From Pyrinomonadaceae bacterium (GTDB taxonomy: Bacteria > Acidobacteriota > Blastocatellia > Pyrinomonadales > Pyrinomonadaceae), in assembly GCA_028284415.1 (NCBI GenBank), contig JANQRU010000007.1:558001-622000 (forward strand): a DNA stretch of 64,000 bases, given 5' to 3'. The stretch's first letter is position 1. Each line of letters begins with the position of its first letter. Positions 8,752-18,006 of the stretch are shown here, one piece after another. The position numbers were made by a program, and so were the translations under genes. Below the pieces are notes generated by a model. It was not told the DNA's origin. It saw nothing but the letters and a program-made list of their open reading frames with translations, and did not search any database.

Positions 8752-8783
8752 AACGCCAGTCCAAATTTATCTGAACTGACGTT
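8752..8783 (-). terminator. Hairpin between dnaK and dnaJ, possible attenuating terminator
   Basis: On the minus strand AACGTCAGTTC (8783-8773) pairs with GGACTGGCGTT (8762-8752) over 11 bp including two G-T pairs. AATTTTGTTTT follows. It could end most dnaK transcripts or protect the 3' end while letting some polymerases reach dnaJ. Confidence 0.65.
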
Positions 8784-8828
8784 TTCCAATTTTGCGATAA
8801 TCTTAGGATTTTCTCAAGTGTCAATCAC

Positions 8829-10634
8829 CTATGCAACTGCCATAAGCGATTCGGTCAATTTATTTGCAACCTCTTCAACGCTTGTGTAGATAGTCGTCAG
8901 TTGCTCAATATCACTTTCAGGTATGTCTTTTTCTGCTTTACTCAATACAGCATTTATAGATTTTTGATGCTCAGGAGGAAGAACATTTCCAAACTCCTGC
9001 AAAGCCTTGCGAGTATTTTCTATCAGAGAAACAATCTTATTACTTTGAACAATTAGCTCCCTTGCATTTTTATCTGTTTCAGCAGATTTTTCTGCCTCCA
9101 TGATCAGACGATCAATCTCGTCAGGAGCCAATCCTGACGAAGGCGTTATTTGCATAGCCTGCTCAAGTCCGGTCATTTTATCTTTAGCAGAAACGTTGAC
9201 GATACCATTTGAATCAACTTCAAAGGCAACATCAATTTGCGGAACACCTCTGGCAGCTGGCGGAATACCAACTAATTCAAACTTTCCTAAACTACGGTTG
9301 CCGCTGGCAATTTCCCTTTCACCTTGCAGAATATGAATTTCAACAGATTGCTGATTATCAACAACAGTTGTAAAGGTCATCATATTTTTAAGCGGAATTG
9401 TTGAATTGCGTTCAATCAGTTTTACAAACAAACCGCCGCGTGTTTCCAGTCCCAAAGAAAGAGGTAATACATCCAAAAGAACAATGTCTTTAACATCGCC
9501 TGTCAGAACTCCACCTTGAACTGCTGCTCCCATAGCAACAACTTCGTCCGGATTAATTTCCGATGATGGTTCTTTTCCAAAAACTTCTGTAACGGTTTCA
9601 AGAATAATTGGTGAACGAGTTTGCCCACCGACGAGAATTACTTTGTCTATATCGTTAGGTTGCAGCTTCGCATCCCAGAGTGCTTTTTGGCACGGCTCAA
9701 CTGATGATTCAGCTAAATCTTTAACTAATTCTTCAAACTTTTCTCTGGTCAGGACTGTATTGACGTGTTTCGGACCAGAAGGATCAGCAGCGATAAAAGG
9801 AAGATTTATCGTCGTCTCAGTTACAGATGAAAGTTCACATTTAGCTCTCTCAGCCGCTTCTTTCAATCTCTGTAAAGCAAGTCGGTCTTCTCTTAAATCA
9901 ACGTTGTTTTCTTCTTGAAACTTTTCTACAAGCCAATCAATGATTCTTTGATCAAAGTCTTCTCCGCCGAGGAATGTATTCCCTGATGTGGATAAAACTT
10001 CAAAAACGCCGTCATTTATCTCCAAAATGGTTATATCAAACGTTCCGCCGCCAAGGTCATAAACAGCGACTCGCTCTGACTTTTGTTTATCAAAACCATA
10101 AGCAAGTGCCGCTGCCGTTGGCTCGTTGATAATTCTTTCAACTTCTAAACCAGCAATTTTTCCTGCGTCACGAGTCGCTTGACGCTGCATATCATCAAAA
10201 TATGCCGGAACTGTAATAATTGCTTCGCTGATTGTGTCGCCTAAAAATTCTTCAGCAGATTGCTTCAAGCGTTGAAGCACGATAGCAGAAATTTCGGGGG
10301 GACTATAAACTTGATCCAAAACCTTTATGTGAGCATCTCCATTTGGAGCTTCAACAATCTCAAATGGAACATTTTCGCTCATTTTTTCGACTTCAGGTGA
10401 GTCAAATTTCCGTCCAATCAAACGCTTAACAGCATAAAGAGTGTTGGTTGGGTTTGTAACAGCCTGTCTTTTGGCAATTTGTCCGACAAGACGTTCGCCT
10501 TTCTCTGTAAAGCCAACCACCGACGGCATGGTTCTGCCGCCTTCTTTGTTTGGAATAATTTGCATTGCTCCGCCTTCCATTACGGAAACGCAGCAGTTGG
10601 TTGTCCCTAAGTCTAGTCCTATTACTTTGCTCAT
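8829..10634 (-). CDS. dnaK: Chaperone protein DnaK (Hsp70), short C-terminus
   Basis: ATP-driven chaperone for unfolded proteins. The nucleotide-binding domain starts with GLDLGTTNCCVSVMEGG and includes VYDLGGGTFDITIL and VILVGGQTRSP. The substrate-binding domain starts near residue 385, after the linker DVLPLSLGLETRGG. The helical lid ends in KLTESLMAVA. At 601 residues it is about 35 shorter than most DnaK proteins because the flexible tail with its acidic end motif is absent. The start MSKVIG is standard. It sits 12 bases after grpE, in the same operon. Confidence 0.96.
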   Translation of the reverse strand: MSKVIGLDLGTTNCCVSVMEGGAMQIIPNKEGGRTMPSVVGFTEKGERLVGQIAKRQAVTNPTNTLYAVKRLIGRKFDSPEVEKMSENVPFEIVEAPNGDAHIKVLDQVYSPPEISAIVLQRLKQSAEEFLGDTISEAIITVPAYFDDMQRQATRDAGKIAGLEVERIINEPTAAALAYGFDKQKSERVAVYDLGGGTFDITILEINDGVFEVLSTSGNTFLGGEDFDQRIIDWLVEKFQEENNVDLREDRLALQRLKEAAERAKCELSSVTETTINLPFIAADPSGPKHVNTVLTREKFEELVKDLAESSVEPCQKALWDAKLQPNDIDKVILVGGQTRSPIILETVTEVFGKEPSSEINPDEVVAMGAAVQGGVLTGDVKDIVLLDVLPLSLGLETRGGLFVKLIERNSTIPLKNMMTFTTVVDNQQSVEIHILQGEREIASGNRSLGKFELVGIPPAARGVPQIDVAFEVDSNGIVNVSAKDKMTGLEQAMQITPSSGLAPDEIDRLIMEAEKSAETDKNARELIVQSNKIVSLIENTRKALQEFGNVLPPEHQKSINAVLSKAEKDIPESDIEQLTTIYTSVEEVANKLTESLMAVA

Positions 10635-10646
10635 AGTTAATTACCT

Positions 10647-11474
10647 TTAATTGAGAATATCGGAAGGTTCTTCTTGAGTTTCTTCCGCTGAGGGTACATC
10701 GTTATTCTTTTTGGCGGATACTCTGACCATTGTGGGACGAATAACTCTTTCATCAATACAATATCCTCTTAACAATTCTTGAGTTACAGTTTCGGGTGGA
10801 AACTCATCGGTTTCTTCTCTAGCAACAGCTTCGTGAAAGTTTGGATCAAAAGGTTCACCAACTGCGGGAATCGGTTTAACCCCCATGCCCGCAAGAACTT
10901 CATTAAGTTGTTGATTTACCAAAACTATGCCATCAAGAAATTGCTTAAAATCTTTTTCGTTTTCGGTGCTTTCAGCATCTGCGGTCGTATCTAAAGCACG
11001 ATTCAAATTATCAAGTACCGGCAACATCTGCGTTGCTAAACTACTAAGTACATTTTTGAAAGTTTCACTTCTTTCTCGATCAGTCCGTTTTCTATAGTTA
11101 TCAAAATCAAATTGCAAACGTCTGAGCGTGTCTTTCAATTCTTTCTTTTCTTTTTCTAAGTCAGAAATTTGTTTTTCCAGCTTTTTCAATTCTTCCGAAT
11201 TAGCTGGTGGATTTTGGCTTTCTATGTTTGGAATCTGACCGCTTAATGAATTTTGAAGGTTGATGCTATCGCTTGAATTATCGGGTATAAAAGATTTATG
11301 AATATTTTCGTGTTCTACATCTGAATCACCAACTTCGATAACCAAATCAGAAGAAATCTCCAAAGATTTCTCTTTTTCTTCCAGCTCTTTAATAAAATCA
11401 TCCACCGTCGGCACATTGCCATCGACGTCAATTTCTTCTATAAGTTCTTCATTTGAAGGGTTATTGGGATTCAT
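10647..11474 (-). CDS. grpE: Nucleotide exchange factor GrpE
   Basis: Dimeric exchange factor that releases ADP from DnaK. The first 100 residues are acidic and variable. A long coiled coil follows (LKKLEKQISDLEKEKKELKDTL), then the conserved core FDFDNYRKRTDRER, LPVLDNLNRAL, GVKPIPAVGEPFDPNFHEAV, and the C-terminal beta domain with LLRGYCIDERVIRPTMVRVS. At 275 residues it is longer than usual because of the N-terminal extension. It lies between hrcA and dnaK in the heat-shock operon. Confidence 0.95.
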   Translation of the reverse strand: MNPNNPSNEELIEEIDVDGNVPTVDDFIKELEEKEKSLEISSDLVIEVGDSDVEHENIHKSFIPDNSSDSINLQNSLSGQIPNIESQNPPANSEELKKLEKQISDLEKEKKELKDTLRRLQFDFDNYRKRTDRERSETFKNVLSSLATQMLPVLDNLNRALDTTADAESTENEKDFKQFLDGIVLVNQQLNEVLAGMGVKPIPAVGEPFDPNFHEAVAREETDEFPPETVTQELLRGYCIDERVIRPTMVRVSAKKNNDVPSAEETQEEPSDILN

Positions 11475-11524
11475 TATTTAACCTTGTTTATTTATTATTT
11501 ATTTGGAATAAAATAGCGAAATGC

Positions 11525-12649
11525 TTAGAGGTTGGAGGAGTCTTCAAGCATAATTTTTTCGAGTATTCGAGCCATGTAGCTAACAACCGAAATCATTCTT
11601 GCATACTCGATTCTGGTTGGACCTATCACACTCAAACTCCCGACTGCTGAATCATTACCAACTCGGTAAGGAGCTGTAATAATTGCACAGTCTTGTAAGG
11701 AATCAGCGGAGTTTTCACTTCCGATAACTACCTGAACCTTATTGTCAACAGATTTATTGCCCATCACACATTCATTCAAGATTTGAACAAGTCTGGACTT
11801 TTCCTCTATTGTCCGAATAAGTTTGCGAAGTCTTTCAAGATCAGCAAAATCAGATTTAGTTAAGATATTTGATGTGCCATCAATAAAGACCTCACCATGC
11901 AAATCGTTTTCGCTTTCGATGCTCTGCGATGTAAGAATCATCGCTGTCTGCAACAAGCTATCAAAGAGTGCTTTCTCTTCGTGCATCAAAGTTAAAATTT
12001 CTGCACGAATTGCCAATAAACTCTTCCCTCCAAATTCAGCATTTAAGTAGCGTGCTGTTTTGTCGAGTTCATCTTGTGAATAGTTTTCATTGAGCCGTAT
12101 CACTTTATTGTGAATAATGCTCGGTGCTGAAACCAATACAACCAAGATGCGTTTATCGGACAAATTTACAAATTCGATGTGCTGCAAACGATCGTGAGCC
12201 AGTGAAGGCGAAACGACAATACCGATGTTATTTGAAAGAGCAGATAGTAATTGTGAAGTTCGTTCCATTAATCTGTCAGGTTTTTCTTCACCATCAAAAT
12301 CATTTAATCCAAGTTCTTTGTTTATAAAACTTAAATCTTCATTTGAAAGACTTAAAACCCCTAACAAATTGTCAACATAAAACCGATAGCCCTCATCGGT
12401 TGGAACTCTTCCGGCAGAAGTATGCGGTTGTTCGAGTAACCCGTAAGTTTCTAACTCACTCATTACATTGCGAATTGTCGCTGAACTTAAACCGGACTTG
12501 TTAGCAAATTTTTTTGCGATTACCTTTGAACCAACTGGCTGACCGCTTGAAAGGTGTTCGCTAACTATGACAGAGAGTATTAATTGCCCACGAGTATCGG
12601 GAAAGTCGGGCTTGTTTTTGGACTTGGAGTTATTTCCACGAGCAGGCAT
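11525..12649 (-). CDS. hrcA: Heat-inducible transcription repressor HrcA
   Basis: Repressor of class I heat-shock genes. The N-terminal winged helix contains VGSKVIAKKF and SSATIRNVMSELETYGLLEQPHTSAGRVPTDEGYRFYVD, a near-perfect family signature. The C-terminal dimerisation and GAF-like domain ends with GSLSVIGPTRIEYARMISVVSYMARIL. The length, 374 residues, is normal. It is the first gene of the operon, so it presumably represses itself together with grpE, dnaK and dnaJ. The classical CIRCE operator was not found upstream; a different inverted repeat lies at 12672-12697. Confidence 0.96.
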   Translation of the reverse strand: MPARGNNSKSKNKPDFPDTRGQLILSVIVSEHLSSGQPVGSKVIAKKFANKSGLSSATIRNVMSELETYGLLEQPHTSAGRVPTDEGYRFYVDNLLGVLSLSNEDLSFINKELGLNDFDGEEKPDRLMERTSQLLSALSNNIGIVVSPSLAHDRLQHIEFVNLSDKRILVVLVSAPSIIHNKVIRLNENYSQDELDKTARYLNAEFGGKSLLAIRAEILTLMHEEKALFDSLLQTAMILTSQSIESENDLHGEVFIDGTSNILTKSDFADLERLRKLIRTIEEKSRLVQILNECVMGNKSVDNKVQVVIGSENSADSLQDCAIITAPYRVGNDSAVGSLSVIGPTRIEYARMISVVSYMARILEKIMLEDSSNL

Positions 12650-12671
12650 TTTTCTCTTTTAGTGAGTTTAA

Positions 12672-12737
12672 AAGCACATCTTATTTAAGATATGCTTATC
12701 TTTAAATTGAATAGCATTTTAGAACACGTTCTGTCAA
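12672..12737 (-). promoter_or_regulatory. hrcA operon promoter region with inverted repeat and palindrome
   Basis: On the minus strand TTGACA (12737-12732) and TATTCA (12713-12708) form a sigma70-like promoter with an 18-base spacer. The 12-base near-palindrome AGAACACGTTCT (12721-12732) overlaps the -35 side. Downstream, in the leader, an inverted repeat has 11-base arms AAGCATATCTT and AAGATGTGCTT with a 4-base spacer (12697 to 12672). Its geometry differs from CIRCE, which has 9-base arms and a 9-base spacer. Either element could be the heat-shock operator or an RNA thermosensor hairpin. Confidence 0.4.
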
Positions 12738-12744
12738 GAATAAA

Positions 12745-13506
12745 GTGTTAAACCATGATAAACATTTTATGCATTTAACTCCTCAAAAAATCAAAAATTA
12801 CTATGAAAAAGCATTTTTACATTTTGAGAAAAATATAAAAATGCCTGAGATCGAAATCATATTTTATCCATACGTTAATGTAAATAATCGAATAAAGTCC
12901 CGAAATAATAAGGTTTCCGTAAGAATCAGCGAACTTCTTGCAGACGCCCCAATTGCTGTGCATAAAGCACTTGCACAGATTCTTGTTGCAAAACTTATTG
13001 GCAAAAAAGTTCCTGTAAAATCAAAAAAGATTTACAAAGAATATTTAGACGATGAAAACTTTCAAGATATAGCAATTGCTCACAAACGTAAAAATGGACG
13101 AAAAATTCTCACATCTCCCAAAGGAGAATTTTTCGATTTAGAAAAAATATTCGGAAAATTAAATCTTGTATATTTTCAAAACAAAATTGCTAAACCAAGC
13201 TTATCCTGGTCACAGAGAAAAACTTATCGCCGTTTGGGGCATCACGATCCCGTTCATGACGCAATCATCATCAGTAGATCTTTAGATGATAAATCCGTTC
13301 CTAAATACGTCGTCGAATATGTGGTTTATCACGAGATGCTTCACATAAAGCACCCGGCAAAAAATCAAAATGGGAGACGTTGTGTTCACACGTCAATTTT
13401 CAAAAGAGATGAGGAAAAATTTGCCTACTATGAAGAAGCTGATAGATGGATAGAGGAAAACGCTTTGAAAATCAAACGAAAAGTAAAGAGAGCAAAACGT
13501 AAGTAA
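12745..13506 (+). CDS. SprT-like zinc metallopeptidase-domain protein
   Basis: A 253-residue protein whose C-terminal half has the SprT/YgjP-like zinc-peptidase fold: FGKLNLVYFQNKIAKPSLSW, then an HExxH site VYHEMLHIKHP (H196, E197, H200), and a conserved later segment HTSIFKRDEEKFA. The N-terminal 130 residues are basic and unassigned, and the tail is very lysine-rich, suggesting nucleic-acid contact. There is no signal peptide, so it acts in the cytoplasm. The GTG at 12745 is one possible start; an ATG at 12769 (MHLTPQKI) is equally credible. It is divergent from hrcA and shares the regulatory region at 12672-12737. Confidence 0.82.
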   Translation: MLNHDKHFMHLTPQKIKNYYEKAFLHFEKNIKMPEIEIIFYPYVNVNNRIKSRNNKVSVRISELLADAPIAVHKALAQILVAKLIGKKVPVKSKKIYKEYLDDENFQDIAIAHKRKNGRKILTSPKGEFFDLEKIFGKLNLVYFQNKIAKPSLSWSQRKTYRRLGHHDPVHDAIIISRSLDDKSVPKYVVEYVVYHEMLHIKHPAKNQNGRRCVHTSIFKRDEEKFAYYEEADRWIEENALKIKRKVKRAKRK

Positions 13507-13515
13507 ATACCTTAA

Positions 13516-15192
13516 TCAATTATCAAACTGCTCAATTATTGTCCCGATAAATCCAAAATCAGACATGTATTTTCGCTCAACTCCATTTTTTCTGAAATAT
13601 GTTTCCGTTAAAGTTTTAGTAGTTTTTGAATTTTTATCTTTTGGCTTCCCTATAATTTTGATAATTTTCTCAGCCGTTTCAGTGTTTTTCGCATAAGTGG
13701 CTGAAACTGCCTTAGTTTTTAGTAAGCCTCTAAACAACGAAGTTTTAGTTAAATCTTTATTTGGATCAATTGGTGAAACTTTTGGCTTTGAAGCCTGAAT
13801 TGCTTTAGCAACGCTCTTCGAATCTCCAAGAATTAAAATGTCATTTATCAAAGCAATTTCTTGATCTTCAGTTTCAGTCTTCCAGATTTCTGGTTTATCT
13901 TCCTCTGTATTTTCAGAAACCCTCTTCAATTCTTCATCAAAAGAACTTTTAATTTTTTCCAAATCTTTTACTTTTACAATAGCGATGGATTGGTCGCCAT
14001 CTTCATCAAACTGAGCTGTTACGAGTTCTGATTCAACCGAACTTAAAAAGGCTTCGGCATCAGCAATTCCATATGGCGACAACAAAGAATTTGCTACGAT
14101 TCCGATAATTTTTCTGCCTGCTTCGTCTGTGTTTTCTGCTGTGACGAGCAAAAGACTACGAAAAGCTATCTGTGGATTTTTTAAGCTATATCTGGTTACG
14201 GAGGATGTGTAAGAAGGAATGTATTTATAGATTTCTTCAAAGTTTTTGTTTGTCGAAATAAGCGTTTCATTTAGAACATTTGAAACTTCCTTCTTGGTCT
14301 TGATAAAGATTCTATCTTCAATTCCTTTATCATTTTTTTCAGCCGTCCAGATTATTTCTTTTGTGGCGTTGTTTAAAATTTGTGGCAAAATCCTTGAAAT
14401 AAAACCTCTGGCATTTTCATCTTCTGATTGTCCGACAGCAACGGAAACACCGACTAAATCGGCAATTTGTTTGATCCCTTCATTGGAGATAAATCCGAAT
14501 GCCAGTTTATCTTTCGCCTTTTCATATTCAAGCGAAAGATTTTTGTTTTTGAGAAGATTTTCAACCTCTCCACGTTTTGCTAAAAGACATTTATTTATAG
14601 ATTCTTCATCATTACCAAAAAAGACTTGTGTACCAGAAATAACCGCAATGGTTTTTCGACCATCACTAGCTGTCCACGTGTATCTTTCGGTATTGTTAAC
14701 GCTTTTTTGCTCGAGTTTGACATCATTTCCATAAGTTTTCTTAACAAAATTATCCAGATTGTTTTCGACCAAAGAACTAATCTGCCAACTCCAAGCATGA
14801 GTTTCAGCAATTGCCGTAAATTTTGGCTTAAAGTTAAGAACCGCTTGTTCATTTGTTACCTGATTCTCACTCGTCTCAAATCCTGTTACAGCAATAGCTA
14901 CCTGAAAACCATCAATAACCGAAAAATCTAATTTGCTTTGCGAATTTTCCTTGAAAAAGTCATTCTCGGTTAAAGCATTTAGAGCTTTACCCAAATCATT
15001 AGTTTCGAGATAAATAACCGTATCTTTCGGTGTGAGAGTTCTTAAATTAACCTCTGTCTTCCCACAAAAAGTAAATGAAACCGCTACAATTCCACAAACT
15101 AGAATGAACAAAATAACTGGAACAATGACACGAAATTCTGAAGATAAATATCTAAATTTCAGCTCACTAATCTTTTTCGCAACACTCGACAT
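13516..15192 (-). CDS. DUF3352-like membrane-anchored protein
   Basis: A 558-residue protein with one N-terminal transmembrane helix (about residues 21-45) and a large extracytoplasmic domain. The segment LTPKDTVIYLETNDLGKALNAL just after the helix is the start of the DUF3352 type of domain, which is common in cyanobacteria and acidobacteria and has no assigned function. No catalytic motif is visible. It diverges from the SDR gene with a 68-base gap and is convergent with the SprT-like gene. Confidence 0.72.
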   Translation of the reverse strand: MSSVAKKISELKFRYLSSEFRVIVPVILFILVCGIVAVSFTFCGKTEVNLRTLTPKDTVIYLETNDLGKALNALTENDFFKENSQSKLDFSVIDGFQVAIAVTGFETSENQVTNEQAVLNFKPKFTAIAETHAWSWQISSLVENNLDNFVKKTYGNDVKLEQKSVNNTERYTWTASDGRKTIAVISGTQVFFGNDEESINKCLLAKRGEVENLLKNKNLSLEYEKAKDKLAFGFISNEGIKQIADLVGVSVAVGQSEDENARGFISRILPQILNNATKEIIWTAEKNDKGIEDRIFIKTKKEVSNVLNETLISTNKNFEEIYKYIPSYTSSVTRYSLKNPQIAFRSLLLVTAENTDEAGRKIIGIVANSLLSPYGIADAEAFLSSVESELVTAQFDEDGDQSIAIVKVKDLEKIKSSFDEELKRVSENTEEDKPEIWKTETEDQEIALINDILILGDSKSVAKAIQASKPKVSPIDPNKDLTKTSLFRGLLKTKAVSATYAKNTETAEKIIKIIGKPKDKNSKTTKTLTETYFRKNGVERKYMSDFGFIGTIIEQFDN

Positions 15193-15260
15193 CTCAAAGA
15201 CTTAGACTTTATGATAGGATTTAATTATTCAAAAAATTCAATTAAACAATTAAGGATATT

Positions 15261-16046
15261 ATGAGCGATAAAATTTTTACTGACAACATTTTAGATGGGA
15301 AAGTTGCGTTTGTAACCGGCGGCGGAACAGGAATAACCGGCGGAGTTGCAAGAGCATTAGCCGAACACGGTGCAAAGGTTGCGATAACTTCACGGAAAAT
15401 GGAAAATCTCGAACCACAAAAAAAACTCATTGAAGAAAACGGTGGCGAATGCTTTGCGGTAGCTTGTGATGTAAGAGATTATGAAGCAGTTGAAAATGCA
15501 ATTAATGCAACGGTCGAACATTTTGGCAAAATTGACATTGTTGTTAATGGCGCAGCTGGAAATTTTTTGTGTTTTGCCAAAGAACTTTCAGCAAATGGCT
15601 TCGGAACGGTTGTTGATATTGATACAAAAGGAACTTTTAATGTTTGCCGAGCAGCCTTTGAGCAGTTGAAAGAAAATCAAGGACAGATTTTGAATATCTC
15701 GGCTACACTTCACTACTTAGCAACACCTATGCAAATTCACGTTTCAGCGGCAAAAGCAGGTGTTGATGCAATTACAAGGAATTTATCAGTTGAATGGGGA
15801 CGCTATGGAATTCGCGTAAATGGAATTGCTCCGGGACCGATTGAAGACACGGAAGGAATGAAAAGACTTCTGCCACCGCAACTCAAAGAAGCCTTAACTA
15901 AGAAAATCCCTCTGCAAAGATTTGGACGAATTAAAGATATTGAGGATTCAGCACTATTTTTATGCTCTGGTGCCGCAAGTTATGTGAATGGCGTCACCTT
16001 AGTTGTTGATGGTGGACATTGGTTAACAGGAACTGGTTTAGGATAA
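15261..16046 (+). CDS. SDR oxidoreductase, 2,4-dienoyl-CoA reductase-like
   Basis: NADP(H)-dependent short-chain dehydrogenase/reductase, 261 residues. It has the glycine-rich VTGGGTGITGGVARALAEHGAKV motif, VNGAAGNF (the NNAG position), VDIDTKGTFNV, and the active-site lysine in SAAKAGVDAITRNLSVEWG. The pattern resembles DECR2-type 2,4-dienoyl-CoA reductases: the usual Tyr of YxxxK is replaced (HVSAAK), and APGPIEDTEG is present as in that group. Likely role: reducing double bonds of unsaturated fatty acyl-CoA during beta-oxidation. A monocistronic gene. Confidence 0.87.
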   Translation: MSDKIFTDNILDGKVAFVTGGGTGITGGVARALAEHGAKVAITSRKMENLEPQKKLIEENGGECFAVACDVRDYEAVENAINATVEHFGKIDIVVNGAAGNFLCFAKELSANGFGTVVDIDTKGTFNVCRAAFEQLKENQGQILNISATLHYLATPMQIHVSAAKAGVDAITRNLSVEWGRYGIRVNGIAPGPIEDTEGMKRLLPPQLKEALTKKIPLQRFGRIKDIEDSALFLCSGAASYVNGVTLVVDGGHWLTGTGLG

Positions 16047-16053
16047 CTAATTC

Positions 16054-17745
16054 CTAAAATCTTCCGTTAACTCTAACTGAGCCGGATGAAAATGTTATGG
16101 AATTGCCCTGATTCGAACGTAACAAAGATTTCGCAATTATTAATCGGGTTGCAATGCGAACTTCGGGGCGTTCAAATTTATCCGATAAATCCTTTATGCG
16201 GTTAAAATCATTAGCCGCTAAATTTTTCAAAGAGTTTGATGAAAGGTTGAAATAATTGGTGAATTGGCGACTGTAATTATTCATAACCAATTCACCGTTT
16301 TCTACGACTCTTTGATTATTTGAATACTCCATATATTTAATATATCCATCAATCACACCGTTTAGACGATACGCCATATTTTCCAAAATCTGGAAAGTTT
16401 TATCAGGATCAATGCTTGCATAAGCATTTGCAAGACTTCGATTTTCGGAAAAATCATTTTTCTTTTTCGGGTCTTGATTAACAAATCGTTCTGCTTCGCT
16501 AAGAATTTCTGACGCTTTTTCGTTCTCATCAATAGATTTGGCTGTTGAAGATAACCAAATCAGATTGTTAAACATCATTCTTTCATTGGTTTGGGTCAAA
16601 ATCTTGTTTTGAAGGTCGTTTATCATACTGACCTTTTCTTCCTTTGGAGTATCTTTTGATCTGATTTTCGCCATCGTTTGGCTAATTTCTTTTTGTAAAT
16701 TGGCGGCATTTATTTGGTTTGAACGATTTGAATTCGGTATTGGCGGTCTATTTCTATTTCTATTTCTGCGGTTATTTATATTATTTCTTCTCTGCTCAAT
16801 AACAGTTTTTACTTGAGTAGCACTCTGCGGTGCATATTTTTCTAAACCTTGAATCACCCGATTTGAAAGAGATCTATAACGACTTGTCGGACTAACGACC
16901 TGTTCAGCTAATTTTTCTCCGATGGTTCGCATTGAAGAATCTGTGAAAAGTGGTGCAGCGTTATTTTTTTCAGCATAAGAATTAGAATTTATACCCGATT
17001 GAAATAATCTGACCAACATCCATGTCATATTTCGATTGAGTTTGGTCGAAGTTATTTTGCTGACAACTTCTTCTCCAAACTCACGCCCTTTTTCCGGGTC
17101 TTTGTAATAAATTTTTTGAAGGATATTTAGAACATCATTTGAAATCCCTTTAGATAATCTTTCTTTGCCATATTCAATTGCTTTCGATACATCTTGTTCG
17201 GCAATTTTTCTTGCAAGTCTAGATTTTAATCCTCTGTTACTTTGGTCAATTCTTCGTTTGAAATTGGCATTTGTTGCCATTTGGCTGGTTTCATTTACAA
17301 ATTGCATTGCCCACTCAGCATCACGATTGGAAAGACTGTTTACGATTGAAGTACGCCAAGACAAAACCTGATTAATTTTACTGTATCTGCTGTTACGTCC
17401 TCTTCTGTTGGGAAAATTACTAGTTGGAGAAGTTGAAGCAAAATTTAGTTCCGCATCGATTTGAGAAATCATTTTGCGAACATCTTCAATGGCGAGATTA
17501 AACATAGAAGTCGCTTCGTTCTTATCCAATCCCCACAGAGCATCTGCAGTCGAAACAGTAAAATTTATACGATTGCTTGGAGAATTGAGCATAACTGCCA
17601 AACTTGAAGTTTCACGCAATAATTCCGTAGCTTTCTTTCTTATCTCATCTGCCTTCTCCTCAGAATCATCATTTCCCGCAAAAAGAAAACTAGCCTGTCC
17701 TATCAGCAAGAACATTAAACTCAGGGAAACTATTTTTTTATACAT
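16054..17745 (-). CDS. Secreted protein of unknown function
   Basis: A protein of about 563 residues that begins with the signal peptide MYKKIVSLSLMFLLIGQASFLFAG. I place the start at 17745 because GAGG lies 9 bases upstream; an upstream in-frame ATG at 17766 would spoil the signal peptide. The mature part is helical and polar, with a basic Asn/Arg-rich stretch around residue 335 (NNINNRRNRNRNRPP). No enzymatic motif or known domain was recognised. The repeated helical-pair look suggests a TPR-like solenoid, but this is not proven. It is convergent with the SDR gene. Confidence 0.72.
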   Translation of the reverse strand: MYKKIVSLSLMFLLIGQASFLFAGNDDSEEKADEIRKKATELLRETSSLAVMLNSPSNRINFTVSTADALWGLDKNEATSMFNLAIEDVRKMISQIDAELNFASTSPTSNFPNRRGRNSRYSKINQVLSWRTSIVNSLSNRDAEWAMQFVNETSQMATNANFKRRIDQSNRGLKSRLARKIAEQDVSKAIEYGKERLSKGISNDVLNILQKIYYKDPEKGREFGEEVVSKITSTKLNRNMTWMLVRLFQSGINSNSYAEKNNAAPLFTDSSMRTIGEKLAEQVVSPTSRYRSLSNRVIQGLEKYAPQSATQVKTVIEQRRNNINNRRNRNRNRPPIPNSNRSNQINAANLQKEISQTMAKIRSKDTPKEEKVSMINDLQNKILTQTNERMMFNNLIWLSSTAKSIDENEKASEILSEAERFVNQDPKKKNDFSENRSLANAYASIDPDKTFQILENMAYRLNGVIDGYIKYMEYSNNQRVVENGELVMNNYSRQFTNYFNLSSNSLKNLAANDFNRIKDLSDKFERPEVRIATRLIIAKSLLRSNQGNSITFSSGSVRVNGRF

Positions 17746-18006
17746 AATCTCAATCCTCAAAACCATTTACGGTATTTCTGATGCTAACACAACAATCTTA
17801 AGTTGTTTTGTTTGGCATTTAAATAATTAATCATCTTATCATAGATAATTGTGCCTTTTTGTATTTCCATCAATGGCAAATGACAAATAATTAATTTCCT
17901 CTTAATATTGAATTTTATGCTCAGCTAATGTGAAAACACCTATTTATTGAACGGTTTAGCTGCCTTTATTTGCACAAACATTTATTTAGATTCTATGGAG
18001 TTAAAA

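Noticed and set aside
12650..12744. CIRCE operator upstream of hrcA
   Set aside because: The 9-9-9 element TTAGCACTC/GAGTGCTAA was looked for and not found; only a different inverted repeat is present.
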